NCBI GenBank assembly: GCA_021777765.1
Contig: JAJYDF010000035.1
Span: forward strand, 1-37,433
From: Pseudomonadota bacterium
GTDB lineage: Bacteria; Pseudomonadota; Gammaproteobacteria; DASZBR01
Direction of reading: 5' to 3'
Length of the DNA stretch: 37,433 nucleotides
In this document: piece after piece, positions 1 through 8,064 of the stretch
How the letters are laid out: the number at the start of each line of letters is the position of its first letter
Numbering within the stretch: the first letter of the stretch is position 1
Program-made: the position numbers and the translations under genes
Notes under the pieces: generated by a model
Databases searched by the model: none
What the model was told of the DNA's origin: nothing
The model's input: the letters and a program-made list of their open reading frames with translations, nothing else

Positions 1-338
1 TATCAGGGTCCAAGTGAACGTATATCACTTAATTAAAGACCGAATATATGACTGCATCTCAACTTTTATTTTGCTAAAAAAATGACTGTTACCTATTGCA
101 ATTGGGCAGGGTCCATATATGAAGCAAGTGAAGATAATATTTATATCACATAGTAAACGTTTATCAACGATTGTAATTTGAAACTACTGCGTAACCCGGG
201 AAATTAAAATCACCTGGGTTACGCCGTTGAACAAAATAATTATTTTGGTATTCGTCAAATATTTAATACTATTCATTACTATCATATGCTACACCCAGGC
301 TACATTTTGATTTATTTTTTCGTGATTAAGGATGTTAA
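1..338. other. Non-coding stretch at window start
   Basis: No convincing reading frame is present in about 340 bases; all frames are broken by stops. The stretch holds a short hairpin at 13-31 (AAGTGA / TCACTT, 7-nt loop), a stronger hairpin at 189-224 (listed separately), and the ribosome binding site AAGGA at 328-332 for the gene starting at 339. The 9-mer CAGGGTCCA occurs at 4-12 and again near 106-114, without further similarity between the two places. Confidence 0.5.
189..224. repeat. REP-like hairpin
   Basis: GCGTAACCCGGG at 189-200 pairs with CCTGGGTTACGC at 213-224, with one mismatch across 12 bp and a 12-nt A-rich loop. No T-run follows, so it resembles an intergenic palindromic repeat more than an intrinsic terminator. 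A related half (ACCCAGGCTAC) occurs near 293-303. Confidence 0.6.
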
Positions 339-1421
339 ATGCGTGTTGTACCAAAATCTATTTTACCTTTTATTCCACAAAACATTGAGATAAGTGATAA
401 TTTAAAAAATTTTTATCATTTCTTACAAAATGAAGTAAAGCCAAATGCTGATTTAATCGACAAAGACACACAACAATTAATTCAAATAGTTAACAAAATG
501 GCATCATTTAATGTATTAGGTATCGATGTACCCATACAATTAGGTGGGCTTTCTTTAGATATAATACAAAGACATTATTTTATGCGAAATATAGTGCGTG
601 CTTCTGGCGCTTTATCTTTATTACAAAGACAACATCAAGCCGCTTTAAAAACGCTTGCAACATCCAATAATAAAATAGTACAACATAAATATTTAGCGAA
701 AGGGTTGAGTGGCGAAATTGGAATCGGAATATCTTATTCACATCTGCGCAATGGAGTGAATAATCCTCCGGTGCGTGGTCAATTAAGTCAACAAGGATAC
801 ATTGTTAATGGCATCTGTCGTTTTGTGACAGGATGTAATATTTTTCAATATTTAGCGATTGGTTTTGTCAATGAAATCGGTGAAGAAATAATAGCTATTG
901 TGCCATTTCAAAATAACCCAAATATGAAATTAAAAGAAGTGATAGATCTGCCTGCTGGAAAATCCACACTTACAATTAGTATTGAATTAAATAATTTAAT
1001 CGTTCCGCATGACACTATCGTGATAATTAAACCAAAGGGAACTTTTTATCAGAATAGTTTAACGCGTTTTAATTTAGAATCGATACACGCAGGTACAGCA
1101 TTGGCTATTTTAGATTTGATAGCAACATCACCGCGTATTAATGAACCATTTATCTATGATTTTTATGCTGTATTGATGGCATCAGTTGCCAATTATGAAC
1201 AAAGCGTTATTTCACGTAAACCTGATCAATTAGTTGCTGTTGTGCGCGCGAAGGGCATCCATCTGGTTAACCAATGTTTATTGTTTGCTCAACAAGTTTT
1301 CCGTGGTATAGGCGCTAACACTAAACATTCATTATATCGTTTGCAAAATGAAGCATTATTGGAATCTTCAATTGGCGCTGATGATCATTTAATAAGAGAA
1401 TTAATTAAGATTATGCAATAG
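339..1421 (+). CDS. Acyl-CoA dehydrogenase-like flavoprotein
   Basis: The 360-residue product looks like a divergent acyl-CoA dehydrogenase. It has an N-terminal helical region, then 'GLSGEIGIGISYSH' where these enzymes carry the first FAD/substrate-binding strand, then a beta-rich middle domain (about 130-225) and a helical C-terminal half. Family members are usually about 380 residues and oxidise acyl-CoA thioesters with FAD. I cannot place the catalytic glutamate, so activity and substrate are uncertain; it may be an ACAD-fold protein of other function. The start at 339 is supported by AAGGA six bases upstream. The gene stands alone: its 3' end faces the converging gene at 1483-4053 and its upstream region carries a hairpin repeat. 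Confidence 0.72.
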   Translation: MRVVPKSILPFIPQNIEISDNLKNFYHFLQNEVKPNADLIDKDTQQLIQIVNKMASFNVLGIDVPIQLGGLSLDIIQRHYFMRNIVRASGALSLLQRQHQAALKTLATSNNKIVQHKYLAKGLSGEIGIGISYSHLRNGVNNPPVRGQLSQQGYIVNGICRFVTGCNIFQYLAIGFVNEIGEEIIAIVPFQNNPNMKLKEVIDLPAGKSTLTISIELNNLIVPHDTIVIIKPKGTFYQNSLTRFNLESIHAGTALAILDLIATSPRINEPFIYDFYAVLMASVANYEQSVISRKPDQLVAVVRAKGIHLVNQCLLFAQQVFRGIGANTKHSLYRLQNEALLESSIGADDHLIRELIKIMQ

Positions 1422-1482
1422 AAATTAATGTAATCATTGATTACTTGCCCCATTACTCATGATTTCATATGTTAAACAAATG

Positions 1483-4053
1483 CTATGTGGTAAATAATCT
1501 GCAATAATCACTTAAAGCTTTTTCCGCTGCCTCTTGCATATCTGCTTTTTTATGAGTCATTTGTTTAAAAAAGACTGATTTAACTTCTTTCCATTTTACC
1601 TTTTCTTCTGCTTGAAATTGAGATTTTTTTGTACTGAGTGATCTTTTGAATTGTTTATATTCCTTATGTATATTTGAGGCTTGGTTGAAAAATTGGTTGT
1701 AAATTTTTTTAGATGAATCATTTGTTTTATCAAGTAAAGGCGTATTAATGCTGATAGGTTGATTATTTGTTTCAACTTCCGTTTCATCCTGTTTCGAGCT
1801 GTCAGTAATTTCTTTTTGTAAATCTAATGCAAGTGATAACATCTTTCTTTGTTGATATTCTTCTGGAAAGATTGTAAGCACTGTGCGATAGGGAATTTTA
1901 AAGAAGTAAGTATATGGCGTAGATATAATCTCTGCCAAACCACGTATCATAGTAGATAAACCATTTGCAGCCTGAATGGGTATAGCTGAAAGACTGCTAC
2001 GAGAATCGAATATGCAAATTGGCGCAGTCACAATTTTAAAAAATCCTTTAACAATATGTTTTATCCCAAACATAGGTTGCAGAAGATCTTGGTAGTACCC
2101 TTGAGGATTAAATAATTTAGGTGAATAGGCGGTATGGGTGGTATTGAAAATATTCGTTATTTTAATAAAAGGTGAAAATATTTTATCAATACTATTTTGA
2201 GATGGCGTAAAAAATTCTTTATATAATTTTTTTTGATCAGAAGTTAGGCTAATGAAATTATTTGTTTGCAAAATAAATGTTTTTATTTTAGTAAAATAAC
2301 TTCTTATATCCAAGAGCTCATTTCGGAGAACCAGTGGCAGATTCATTACCATTAAGGTTAAAATAGGAACGACTGATGCGGTAAAATACACACTTCCAAC
2401 GATATAAATTATCATAAAAAAGTATGATCCAAACCTATAAACACTGGAATTAATGAAATCCGATTCAATTTGTTCTGAGATATGTTTTTGTTGTCTTATT
2501 GAAGGAATAGTATTTAAAATTTCTGGCTTTGGACTATTAGTTGTTGTCATTAATAATTTAGCTGCGCTTATATTTAAATAAATGCAGTTTTCAGGGTTTA
2601 CGCCAAGTTTATGTAGAAATAGAATTAAATTACCTAGTGATTCTCTCATGATTTCAAGTTTTTCTTTATGATAAGAGTGACATAACAACCACATTAATTC
2701 TTCAGCAGAACATAAATGCGACATGACTTTAATGATTTCATCTGGTGAGCGCTTAATGCTAAGCATTTTGCTTAAATGTATTATCATGGCTGAAAATCGC
2801 ACATCCTGATTTTCTCTGCTATCGCTGATTATTTTGCATAACAATCCATCAAGTATATCAGAATGATTTTTTAATTGATCAACGATATACCCCAGTACTC
2901 TTCTAGTTAGCTGCGGTGTATGAGTATCTATTTTTTCTATGAGTAATTTCTCAATAAGTGATTCAAAGAGGTGTTGTGGTAAATAATCGCGATATTCTCT
3001 ATATTTTTTGGTTAAACTTCTTCTTTTGAAAGATTTAATATGATCTTCTAAGCCATGTATGCCAGATTGTATTTGATAAATTTCCTGTGGAAATTCAATT
3101 TCTAAATTCTCAAAATCCCGCAAGAAAAGTGGAGTACCATAGAATTGTTTTTGCACCATGGATATTGCTTTTACTGAAACTTCGTATCCTTTTTTTATAA
3201 ATTGATCACATATTTTATCCATTAATTGTTGTTGTAAGTGCTCTTCTTGTTGCGCGAAAATAGATTGGCCATCGGCTGTATTGTCTAGCCATAATTTGAT
3301 AATTTTTAATTGTTCCGAAAGAGTGGGATGAGCCAGTAGATAATCTACTAAAACTTGTTGCACAGTTAATGTGATTAGCTCATGAATAGCTGCAAGATCC
3401 ATAATTCGTTTAGTATCAGGATGTAAACATTGCATTGCCTCATAGATGGCATTATACGAACCATGACCACAAATACTATTTGCCATTAACCGTTGAGTAA
3501 GACCTTGTAGAAATAGTTGTTTACGTTTTGTGCACATTGCAGGCGGTGGCAATTGATCAAGATCACAGTTATGACAAATTGCATTTTCATCACTTAACGC
3601 TAGCCAGCACAATTGTAAAAGATCTCTGTCTTTCCCATTAAATAAACCATTTGCTTTATTGAGATAATTCTCTAAAAAAGTAAATTCTTCTGCGGTAAAA
3701 TTATTCTTATTGTTATTAATATAATCTTTTATATCATCGATGGTTGGTTTCTCGACATTTGCATATCTCTCGTTTAATAAATCAATCCCTTTTTTAATAC
3801 TGTGATTTTCAGTTGTTCTGTGGGTAGTTTGTGCTGCGGTCCATCCATCAACAATTTCTTTATTTGCTTCTTTGCGTAATGCTGCGACTTCAGGATCATA
3901 TAAATTAGTGAGTAAATAAGTAGAGGAACGATCTGTTAGCTCAGTAGACTGTGGCTGTTGATCAATAGGTTCTATTTGAGGAGGAACAATGCTCTGTGTT
4001 TGTTCACTGTGAAATAGCCGAGTTGATATAGGTAAATTTTCTGATGGAGTCAT
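1483..4053 (-). CDS. Unknown 856-aa membrane-anchored protein, effector candidate
   Basis: I do not recognise the family. The 856-residue product has no signal peptide. A long mostly helical, charged N-terminal part contains a Cys/His-rich spot (CHNCDLDQLPPPAMC, about residues 160-175). A strongly hydrophobic stretch at roughly 540-575 could span a membrane once or as a hairpin. A weakly hydrophobic region follows at about 680-740, and a lysine/glutamate-rich C-terminal tail. Large size, lack of bacterial domain matches, internal hydrophobic segment and charged C-terminus are common in secreted effectors of intracellular bacteria; this is inference. The upstream region carries a PmrA-box-like promoter (4097-4129) that is nearly identical in design to the one ahead of the gene at 33657. 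It is transcribed divergently from pdxY. Confidence 0.8.
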   Translation of the reverse strand: MTPSENLPISTRLFHSEQTQSIVPPQIEPIDQQPQSTELTDRSSTYLLTNLYDPEVAALRKEANKEIVDGWTAAQTTHRTTENHSIKKGIDLLNERYANVEKPTIDDIKDYINNNKNNFTAEEFTFLENYLNKANGLFNGKDRDLLQLCWLALSDENAICHNCDLDQLPPPAMCTKRKQLFLQGLTQRLMANSICGHGSYNAIYEAMQCLHPDTKRIMDLAAIHELITLTVQQVLVDYLLAHPTLSEQLKIIKLWLDNTADGQSIFAQQEEHLQQQLMDKICDQFIKKGYEVSVKAISMVQKQFYGTPLFLRDFENLEIEFPQEIYQIQSGIHGLEDHIKSFKRRSLTKKYREYRDYLPQHLFESLIEKLLIEKIDTHTPQLTRRVLGYIVDQLKNHSDILDGLLCKIISDSRENQDVRFSAMIIHLSKMLSIKRSPDEIIKVMSHLCSAEELMWLLCHSYHKEKLEIMRESLGNLILFLHKLGVNPENCIYLNISAAKLLMTTTNSPKPEILNTIPSIRQQKHISEQIESDFINSSVYRFGSYFFMIIYIVGSVYFTASVVPILTLMVMNLPLVLRNELLDIRSYFTKIKTFILQTNNFISLTSDQKKLYKEFFTPSQNSIDKIFSPFIKITNIFNTTHTAYSPKLFNPQGYYQDLLQPMFGIKHIVKGFFKIVTAPICIFDSRSSLSAIPIQAANGLSTMIRGLAEIISTPYTYFFKIPYRTVLTIFPEEYQQRKMLSLALDLQKEITDSSKQDETEVETNNQPISINTPLLDKTNDSSKKIYNQFFNQASNIHKEYKQFKRSLSTKKSQFQAEEKVKWKEVKSVFFKQMTHKKADMQEAAEKALSDYCRLFTT

Positions 4054-4096
4054 TATTCAATTTCTCATTACAATTAATGCTCATTGGTAAGAAAAA

Positions 4097-4129
4097 ATTA
4101 TAACAATTCTACCTTAAGAAATTATTAAC
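4097..4129 (-). promoter_or_regulatory. PmrA-box-like promoter of the 856-aa gene
   Basis: Read on the minus strand: GTTAAT (4129-4124), five bases, CTTAAG (4118-4113), ten bases, TATAAT (4102-4097). Tandem half-sites with an 11-bp period match the known PmrA box (YTTAAT, N5, YTTAAT). The -10 hexamer is a perfect consensus and lies 44 bases before the start codon at 4053. No good -35 hexamer is visible; the tandem box occupies that place, as expected for an activator-dependent promoter. Confidence 0.6.
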
Positions 4130-4208
4130 AGTATGATACTTATAATGTTTAATCAGTAATGTATAATAAATGTTCTTTTCAATATGGTGTATTTTGGGAT
4201 AAATCACT

Positions 4209-5063
4209 ATGAATACTATTCTATCGATTCAATCATCTGTCAGTTACGGCCACGTGGGTAATAGCTCTGTGGTATTTCCTTTGCAAAGATTAGGATTTAA
4301 TGTTTGGCCGATTAATACCGTACAATTTTCAAATCACACGGGTTATGGTGCTTGGAAAGGCGATATTTTTGAACCACAGCATATCAGTGATGTTTTTGCA
4401 GGTATTAAAGAACGTGGTGTGATTGAACAATGTAATGCCATGTTAACAGGCTATATGGGCACAGCTAAATTAGGCAATGTCATGCAAGACATTTTAAAAG
4501 AATTGATCGTGGTGAACCCTAATGTACTTTATTGTTGTGATCCTGTAATGGGCGATGTGGGACGTGGATTTTTTGTACAACCAGGCATTCCTGAATATTT
4601 TCGCGATCAATTAGTACCAAAAGCACATATCATTACACCCAACCAATTTGAATTAGAATATTTAAGTGATACCAAAGTGACTGATTTGGCTTCTGCAATT
4701 GCTGCCTGTCGCAAATTAATTTTATGTAGTTCTAAAACAGTATTGGTGACTAGTCTGATATTAGAAAATAATGCTAATGAATATATTCATATGTTAGTTG
4801 TTAATGCAAAAGATGCCTATTTAGTAAAAACTCCATTATTACCTTTATCAGTGAATGGTGCAGGTGATTTAACTGCCGCATTATTTACTGCATTTTATTT
4901 GCCTAAAAAAGATATCAAAGCGGCAATCGAAGCCTGTGCCTCACGTGTCTATGCTGTATTGGAAAAAACAGTGAAAGAGGGCACGCGTGAAATTCAGTTG
5001 GTACAATCACAGGATGCATTAATTAATCCACCTAAAATATTCACTGCAGAAAAAGTCAGTTAA
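4209..5063 (+). CDS. pdxY: Pyridoxal kinase PdxY
   Basis: The 284-residue product phosphorylates pyridoxal to pyridoxal 5'-phosphate in the vitamin B6 salvage pathway. It fits the PdxY family along its whole length (E. coli PdxY is about 287 residues). Visible motifs are the N-terminal 'SIQSSVSYGHVGN' substrate-binding segment, 'FSNHTGYG' near residue 40, DPVMGD at 111-116 and the ATP-side GAGD at 217-220, whose Asp220 is the expected catalytic base. The ribosome binding site is weak (GGGAT about 9 bases upstream). It is transcribed divergently from the 856-residue gene and is followed by its own terminator at 5090, so it forms a single-gene unit and is not part of the downstream T6SS group. 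Confidence 0.95.
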   Translation: MNTILSIQSSVSYGHVGNSSVVFPLQRLGFNVWPINTVQFSNHTGYGAWKGDIFEPQHISDVFAGIKERGVIEQCNAMLTGYMGTAKLGNVMQDILKELIVVNPNVLYCCDPVMGDVGRGFFVQPGIPEYFRDQLVPKAHIITPNQFELEYLSDTKVTDLASAIAACRKLILCSSKTVLVTSLILENNANEYIHMLVVNAKDAYLVKTPLLPLSVNGAGDLTAALFTAFYLPKKDIKAAIEACASRVYAVLEKTVKEGTREIQLVQSQDALINPPKIFTAEKVS

Positions 5064-5089
5064 TAATATTTATTTTCATTTGCCCTATT

Positions 5090-5120
5090 CGACCAGGTTT
5101 AAAACTGGTCGTGATTTTTA
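5090..5120 (+). terminator. Intrinsic terminator after pdxY
   Basis: CGACCAG (5090-5096) pairs perfectly with CTGGTCG (5105-5111) around an 8-nt loop and is followed by TGATTTTTATTT. It lies 27 bases after the pdxY stop and separates pdxY from tssJ. Confidence 0.8.
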
Positions 5121-5234
5121 TTTGAATTTCTCTAAAAGATCATTTTGTCATATTAATTAACTAACAAGATCAGCATTTAACCCAATTTACAATATGCTTA
5201 TTTTCTCTATAGTATTTTATCTCTTGTAACTACC

Positions 5235-5322
5235 TATCGTAGGGTGGATTAGGCCTCAGGCCATAATCCACCAAACAGCTCAATGGTCAATTACGGCCTG
5301 AGGCCTAATCCACCCTACGATA
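5235..5322. repeat. 33-bp inverted repeat of the GTAGGGTGGATTA family
   Basis: The left arm 5235-5267 and right arm 5290-5322 are reverse complements over 33 bp with one mismatch, around a 22-nt spacer. Each arm contains GTAGGGTGGATTAGGCCT. The left arm plus the first spacer bases (TAATCCACC) can also fold as a smaller hairpin on its own, so this looks like two opposed copies of one palindromic element. A single copy lies at 7984-8020 and a truncated one at 37246-37260. Elements of this kind are mobile, non-coding intergenic repeats in many bacteria. Confidence 0.85.
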
Positions 5323-5354
5323 AATTGTGATATAAATAATTTATTGAGTAAATA

Positions 5355-5822
5355 ATGAAAATAATAATAAAAATACTATGTCTTATTCTGTCTCTGTTCA
5401 TGTTAAATGCTTGCACGAGTCCAGCAATCACAATGCAACTGACTGCCGCATCGCAAATCAATCCAGATATTAAAAATCGTGCTTTACCCGTACTCATCAG
5501 GATTTATCAATTGTCTCAAGCCGATGCATTTAATAACGCAACATTCCATCAATTATGGCTAAATGATGATCAAACATTAGGTGCATCGTTAGTAAAACGG
5601 CAAGAAATTATAGTCAATCCTGGTGGCACGCAGACTGTGCAAATCGTTCCGGAAAATAATGCACATTTTATTGGTATTATCGCTTTATATCGCAATCCTA
5701 AACACAGTCAATGGCGTTTGATTCAGGTAATGCCTGGAAAAGTTGCTGCAGTAATGAGTACTATTCATATTGCACTATCAGACAAAATGATCACTTTTAG
5801 TCCAATTCAACAGGATAAATAA
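5355..5822 (+). CDS. tssJ: Type VI secretion outer-membrane lipoprotein TssJ
   Basis: The 155-residue product carries a lipoprotein signal peptide with lipobox LNAC; the lipidated residue is Cys20. Residue +2 is Thr, not Asp, which fits outer-membrane sorting. The mature part has the TssJ pattern: 'NPDIKNRALPVLIRIYQLSQADAF' followed by 'IIVNPGGTQTV' and a late 'FIGIIALYR' strand, typical of its transthyretin-like sandwich. In T6SS, TssJ anchors the TssL-TssM complex to the outer membrane by binding the periplasmic end of TssM. It is the first gene of the set, ending 2 bases before tssK. No strong ribosome binding site precedes ATG 5355. Confidence 0.88.
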   Translation: MKIIIKILCLILSLFMLNACTSPAITMQLTAASQINPDIKNRALPVLIRIYQLSQADAFNNATFHQLWLNDDQTLGASLVKRQEIIVNPGGTQTVQIVPENNAHFIGIIALYRNPKHSQWRLIQVMPGKVAAVMSTIHIALSDKMITFSPIQQDK

Positions 5823-5824
5823 TA

Positions 5825-7267
5825 ATGTCAAAAACACATAAAATAATCTGGGCTGAAGGGATTTTATTATCACAACAACATTTTCAACAATGGGAAATTT
5901 ATCATCAGCAACAAAATAGATATTTATTACATGCATTGCGATCACATGCGTGGGGTTTGTGTGAATTAGTGATAGATGAAGATATGTTGAGTAGTGGCAT
6001 ATTATTGATCAAAAAATGTAAAGTCATTTTTCAAAGTGGTATTTTAATTAAATATGATGCAACGATAGATGCTCCGCTTTGTTACCACCTGAATGCTGTT
6101 GAAAGTCAAAATAAAGAGATTTATTTGTGTTTACCATTAGGTCAAAAAGTATCAAACATTACTGGATATCATCAATCTGATCAAATTAACACTTGGTTAG
6201 CCGATTATAAAATCATTTCGGATTTGTATGATCATAGTCGGGAGCATGAAGTATTATTTGCTAAGCCAAATTTAATGTTATTAAGCAACGAAGATAATCT
6301 CAGTCATTTTGAATCAATTAAAATAGCTGAAATAGTTAAATGTGGACGTGAACAATATAAATTATCAGAAAACTATATGCCACCAGCGTTTATCATGCAG
6401 GGGTCACATTTGTTGTGTCATTGGTGTATGAAGTGGTTAGCTTATTTACGTTCAAATGAACAAGTATTGAGAGAAAATTATCAACAACTAACCGATAAAA
6501 TGTCTGAAAATGATCAACTGGTATTTACTCATCTCATATTGTTACAAGCTGTAAGAAATGCAAGGATTTTACTACAGCACTATGTTGATATTTCGACGGT
6601 ACATCCAGAACAATTGTATATTATTTTCGCTAACCTTGTATGTTCACTCAGTCTTTTTGATCATCAATATGATATTACAGCGGTTCCATGTTATAGCCAT
6701 ACTAAACTCTTTGATGTCTTCAATATATTGCAACAAGATATTAAAGTGTTGCTTGAAAAGGCAATACCATCGTCTGTGTCCGTAATTATGCTACGAAAAA
6801 TAGAAAATACTTTATACATTGTTGAAAATATCGATCCTAAATATTTTAATCAATATAATTTTTATCTCGCTATTAAACAAGAAATCAATACAGCTCAAAA
6901 AATAAATAATGTACTTAATGATTCGCTTAAAAGAAATAATCAAATAACTGATAAATCGTTTTCCTATGCTATAGATGATCAGAATAGTAATAACAAATAT
7001 TGGGCTGAACAAATTCAACATCAAATTAAATTAAGTGCTTATTCAATGATCAAACAAATTACAGCATCAGCTGTTTCAGGCGTAAAAGTGATCCATACAC
7101 AACGGCTACCACTGACATTTTCTATAAAACCGGGATTTGAATATTTTTATATCCATCAAAGTGGAGAAGCCTGGGATCTCATCAAAAAAGAACGCAGTTT
7201 GGCATTATTTATTCCATATATTTTAACGGATGCCATTGTTGAATTAATTACTATCGCTGAAAAGTAA
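5825..7267 (+). CDS. tssK: Type VI secretion baseplate protein TssK
   Basis: The 480-residue product opens with the TssK signature: Trp9, Glu11-Gly12 and the QQHFQQ segment around residues 17-22 (family pattern W-x-EG-x-x-L-x-x-QHFQ). The C-terminal third contains 'LPLTFSIKPGFEYFYIHQSGEAW', the family's C-terminal head region. TssK links the T6SS baseplate to the TssL-TssM membrane complex in the cytoplasm. It is slightly longer than the usual ~445 residues, the extra length lying in an Asn/Lys-rich stretch around residues 355-385. It starts 2 bases after the tssJ stop and is followed by tssL after 5 bases, so the three are tightly coupled. Confidence 0.92.
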   Translation: MSKTHKIIWAEGILLSQQHFQQWEIYHQQQNRYLLHALRSHAWGLCELVIDEDMLSSGILLIKKCKVIFQSGILIKYDATIDAPLCYHLNAVESQNKEIYLCLPLGQKVSNITGYHQSDQINTWLADYKIISDLYDHSREHEVLFAKPNLMLLSNEDNLSHFESIKIAEIVKCGREQYKLSENYMPPAFIMQGSHLLCHWCMKWLAYLRSNEQVLRENYQQLTDKMSENDQLVFTHLILLQAVRNARILLQHYVDISTVHPEQLYIIFANLVCSLSLFDHQYDITAVPCYSHTKLFDVFNILQQDIKVLLEKAIPSSVSVIMLRKIENTLYIVENIDPKYFNQYNFYLAIKQEINTAQKINNVLNDSLKRNNQITDKSFSYAIDDQNSNNKYWAEQIQHQIKLSAYSMIKQITASAVSGVKVIHTQRLPLTFSIKPGFEYFYIHQSGEAWDLIKKERSLALFIPYILTDAIVELITIAEK

Positions 7268-7272
7268 ATGCT

Positions 7273-7956
7273 ATGTTAACAATCCCACCATCAAATAAAT
7301 TATTGTACTGCTGTAGCCCAATTCTTAACCACTTAAAACCGTTTTTAAACGGAAATGATAGTGAAATTGATAATAGTGATTATCATGCGATATTTAAATG
7401 TGATTTTATAGAATTGGAGAATCGCGCCTTTGCCATGCAAATAGATAATATACAGATGCAACATTTAAAATATGCAATGTCTGCACTGGTCGATGAATCA
7501 ATATTACATTCTCATTGGCAAGGAAAATTTGTATGGCAAGGACAACCATTGCAATTGGAATATTTTGCTGAACATTTGGCAGGAGAAGGATTTTTTTCAA
7601 GATTAGAATTGTTGCGTCAAAATAGTACTGCATATTGCGATTTGCTCGAAATTTATTATATCTGTTTACAGCTCGGTTTTGCCGGCATTTATCGTCTGCG
7701 TGGTCAGGAGTTTTTGCAAGCATTACAGGTCGGACTTTATCAACAAATAATTAACATGCGAAAAGATACAAATGCTGAGCTCAATGAACAGAGCCTTGAT
7801 ATTCACTATGACAAAAAAATTGAAATTGATTTACCTTATTGGATTATTCCTCTTACCTTATTATTCATAATATTTATTATTTATTTTTCTTATTTAATAG
7901 ATATAGATAATATGGCAGATAAAACCGAGCATCAGCTGCAACAATATATCGAATAA
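7273..7956 (+). CDS. tssL: Type VI secretion inner-membrane protein TssL (DotU family)
   Basis: The 227-residue product has the DotU/TssL architecture: a cytoplasmic helical domain followed by one transmembrane helix near the C-terminus (about residues 189-209). Visible family marks are 'MSALVDESILHSHW', 'EHLAGEGFFSRLELLRQ' and 'LLEIYYICLQLGFAGIYRLRG'. TssL binds TssM and TssK in the T6SS envelope complex. No peptidoglycan-binding OmpA-type domain is attached; only about 18 residues follow the membrane helix. It starts 5 bases after tssK. A related DotU exists in Dot/Icm type IV systems, but the adjacent tssJ and tssK identify this one as T6SS. Confidence 0.92.
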   Translation: MLTIPPSNKLLYCCSPILNHLKPFLNGNDSEIDNSDYHAIFKCDFIELENRAFAMQIDNIQMQHLKYAMSALVDESILHSHWQGKFVWQGQPLQLEYFAEHLAGEGFFSRLELLRQNSTAYCDLLEIYYICLQLGFAGIYRLRGQEFLQALQVGLYQQIINMRKDTNAELNEQSLDIHYDKKIEIDLPYWIIPLTLLFIIFIIYFSYLIDIDNMADKTEHQLQQYIE

Positions 7957-7983
7957 ATCTAATGTTATACATGTATCTCGTAA

Positions 7984-8020
7984 TCGTAGGGTGGATTAGG
8001 CCTCAGGCTGTAATCCACCA
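7984..8020. repeat. GTAGGGTGGATTA-family hairpin between tssL and tssM
   Basis: A single copy of the element found inverted at 5235-5322. GGTGGATTA (7990-7998) pairs with TAATCCACC (8011-8019). It occupies much of the 108-base gap between tssL and tssM, the only sizeable gap within the T6SS set, and so may attenuate or stabilise the transcript there. Confidence 0.8.
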
Positions 8021-8064
8021 AAAAATATAATATAAAATATCTATAAATTAAAGCGATTTTTCAA

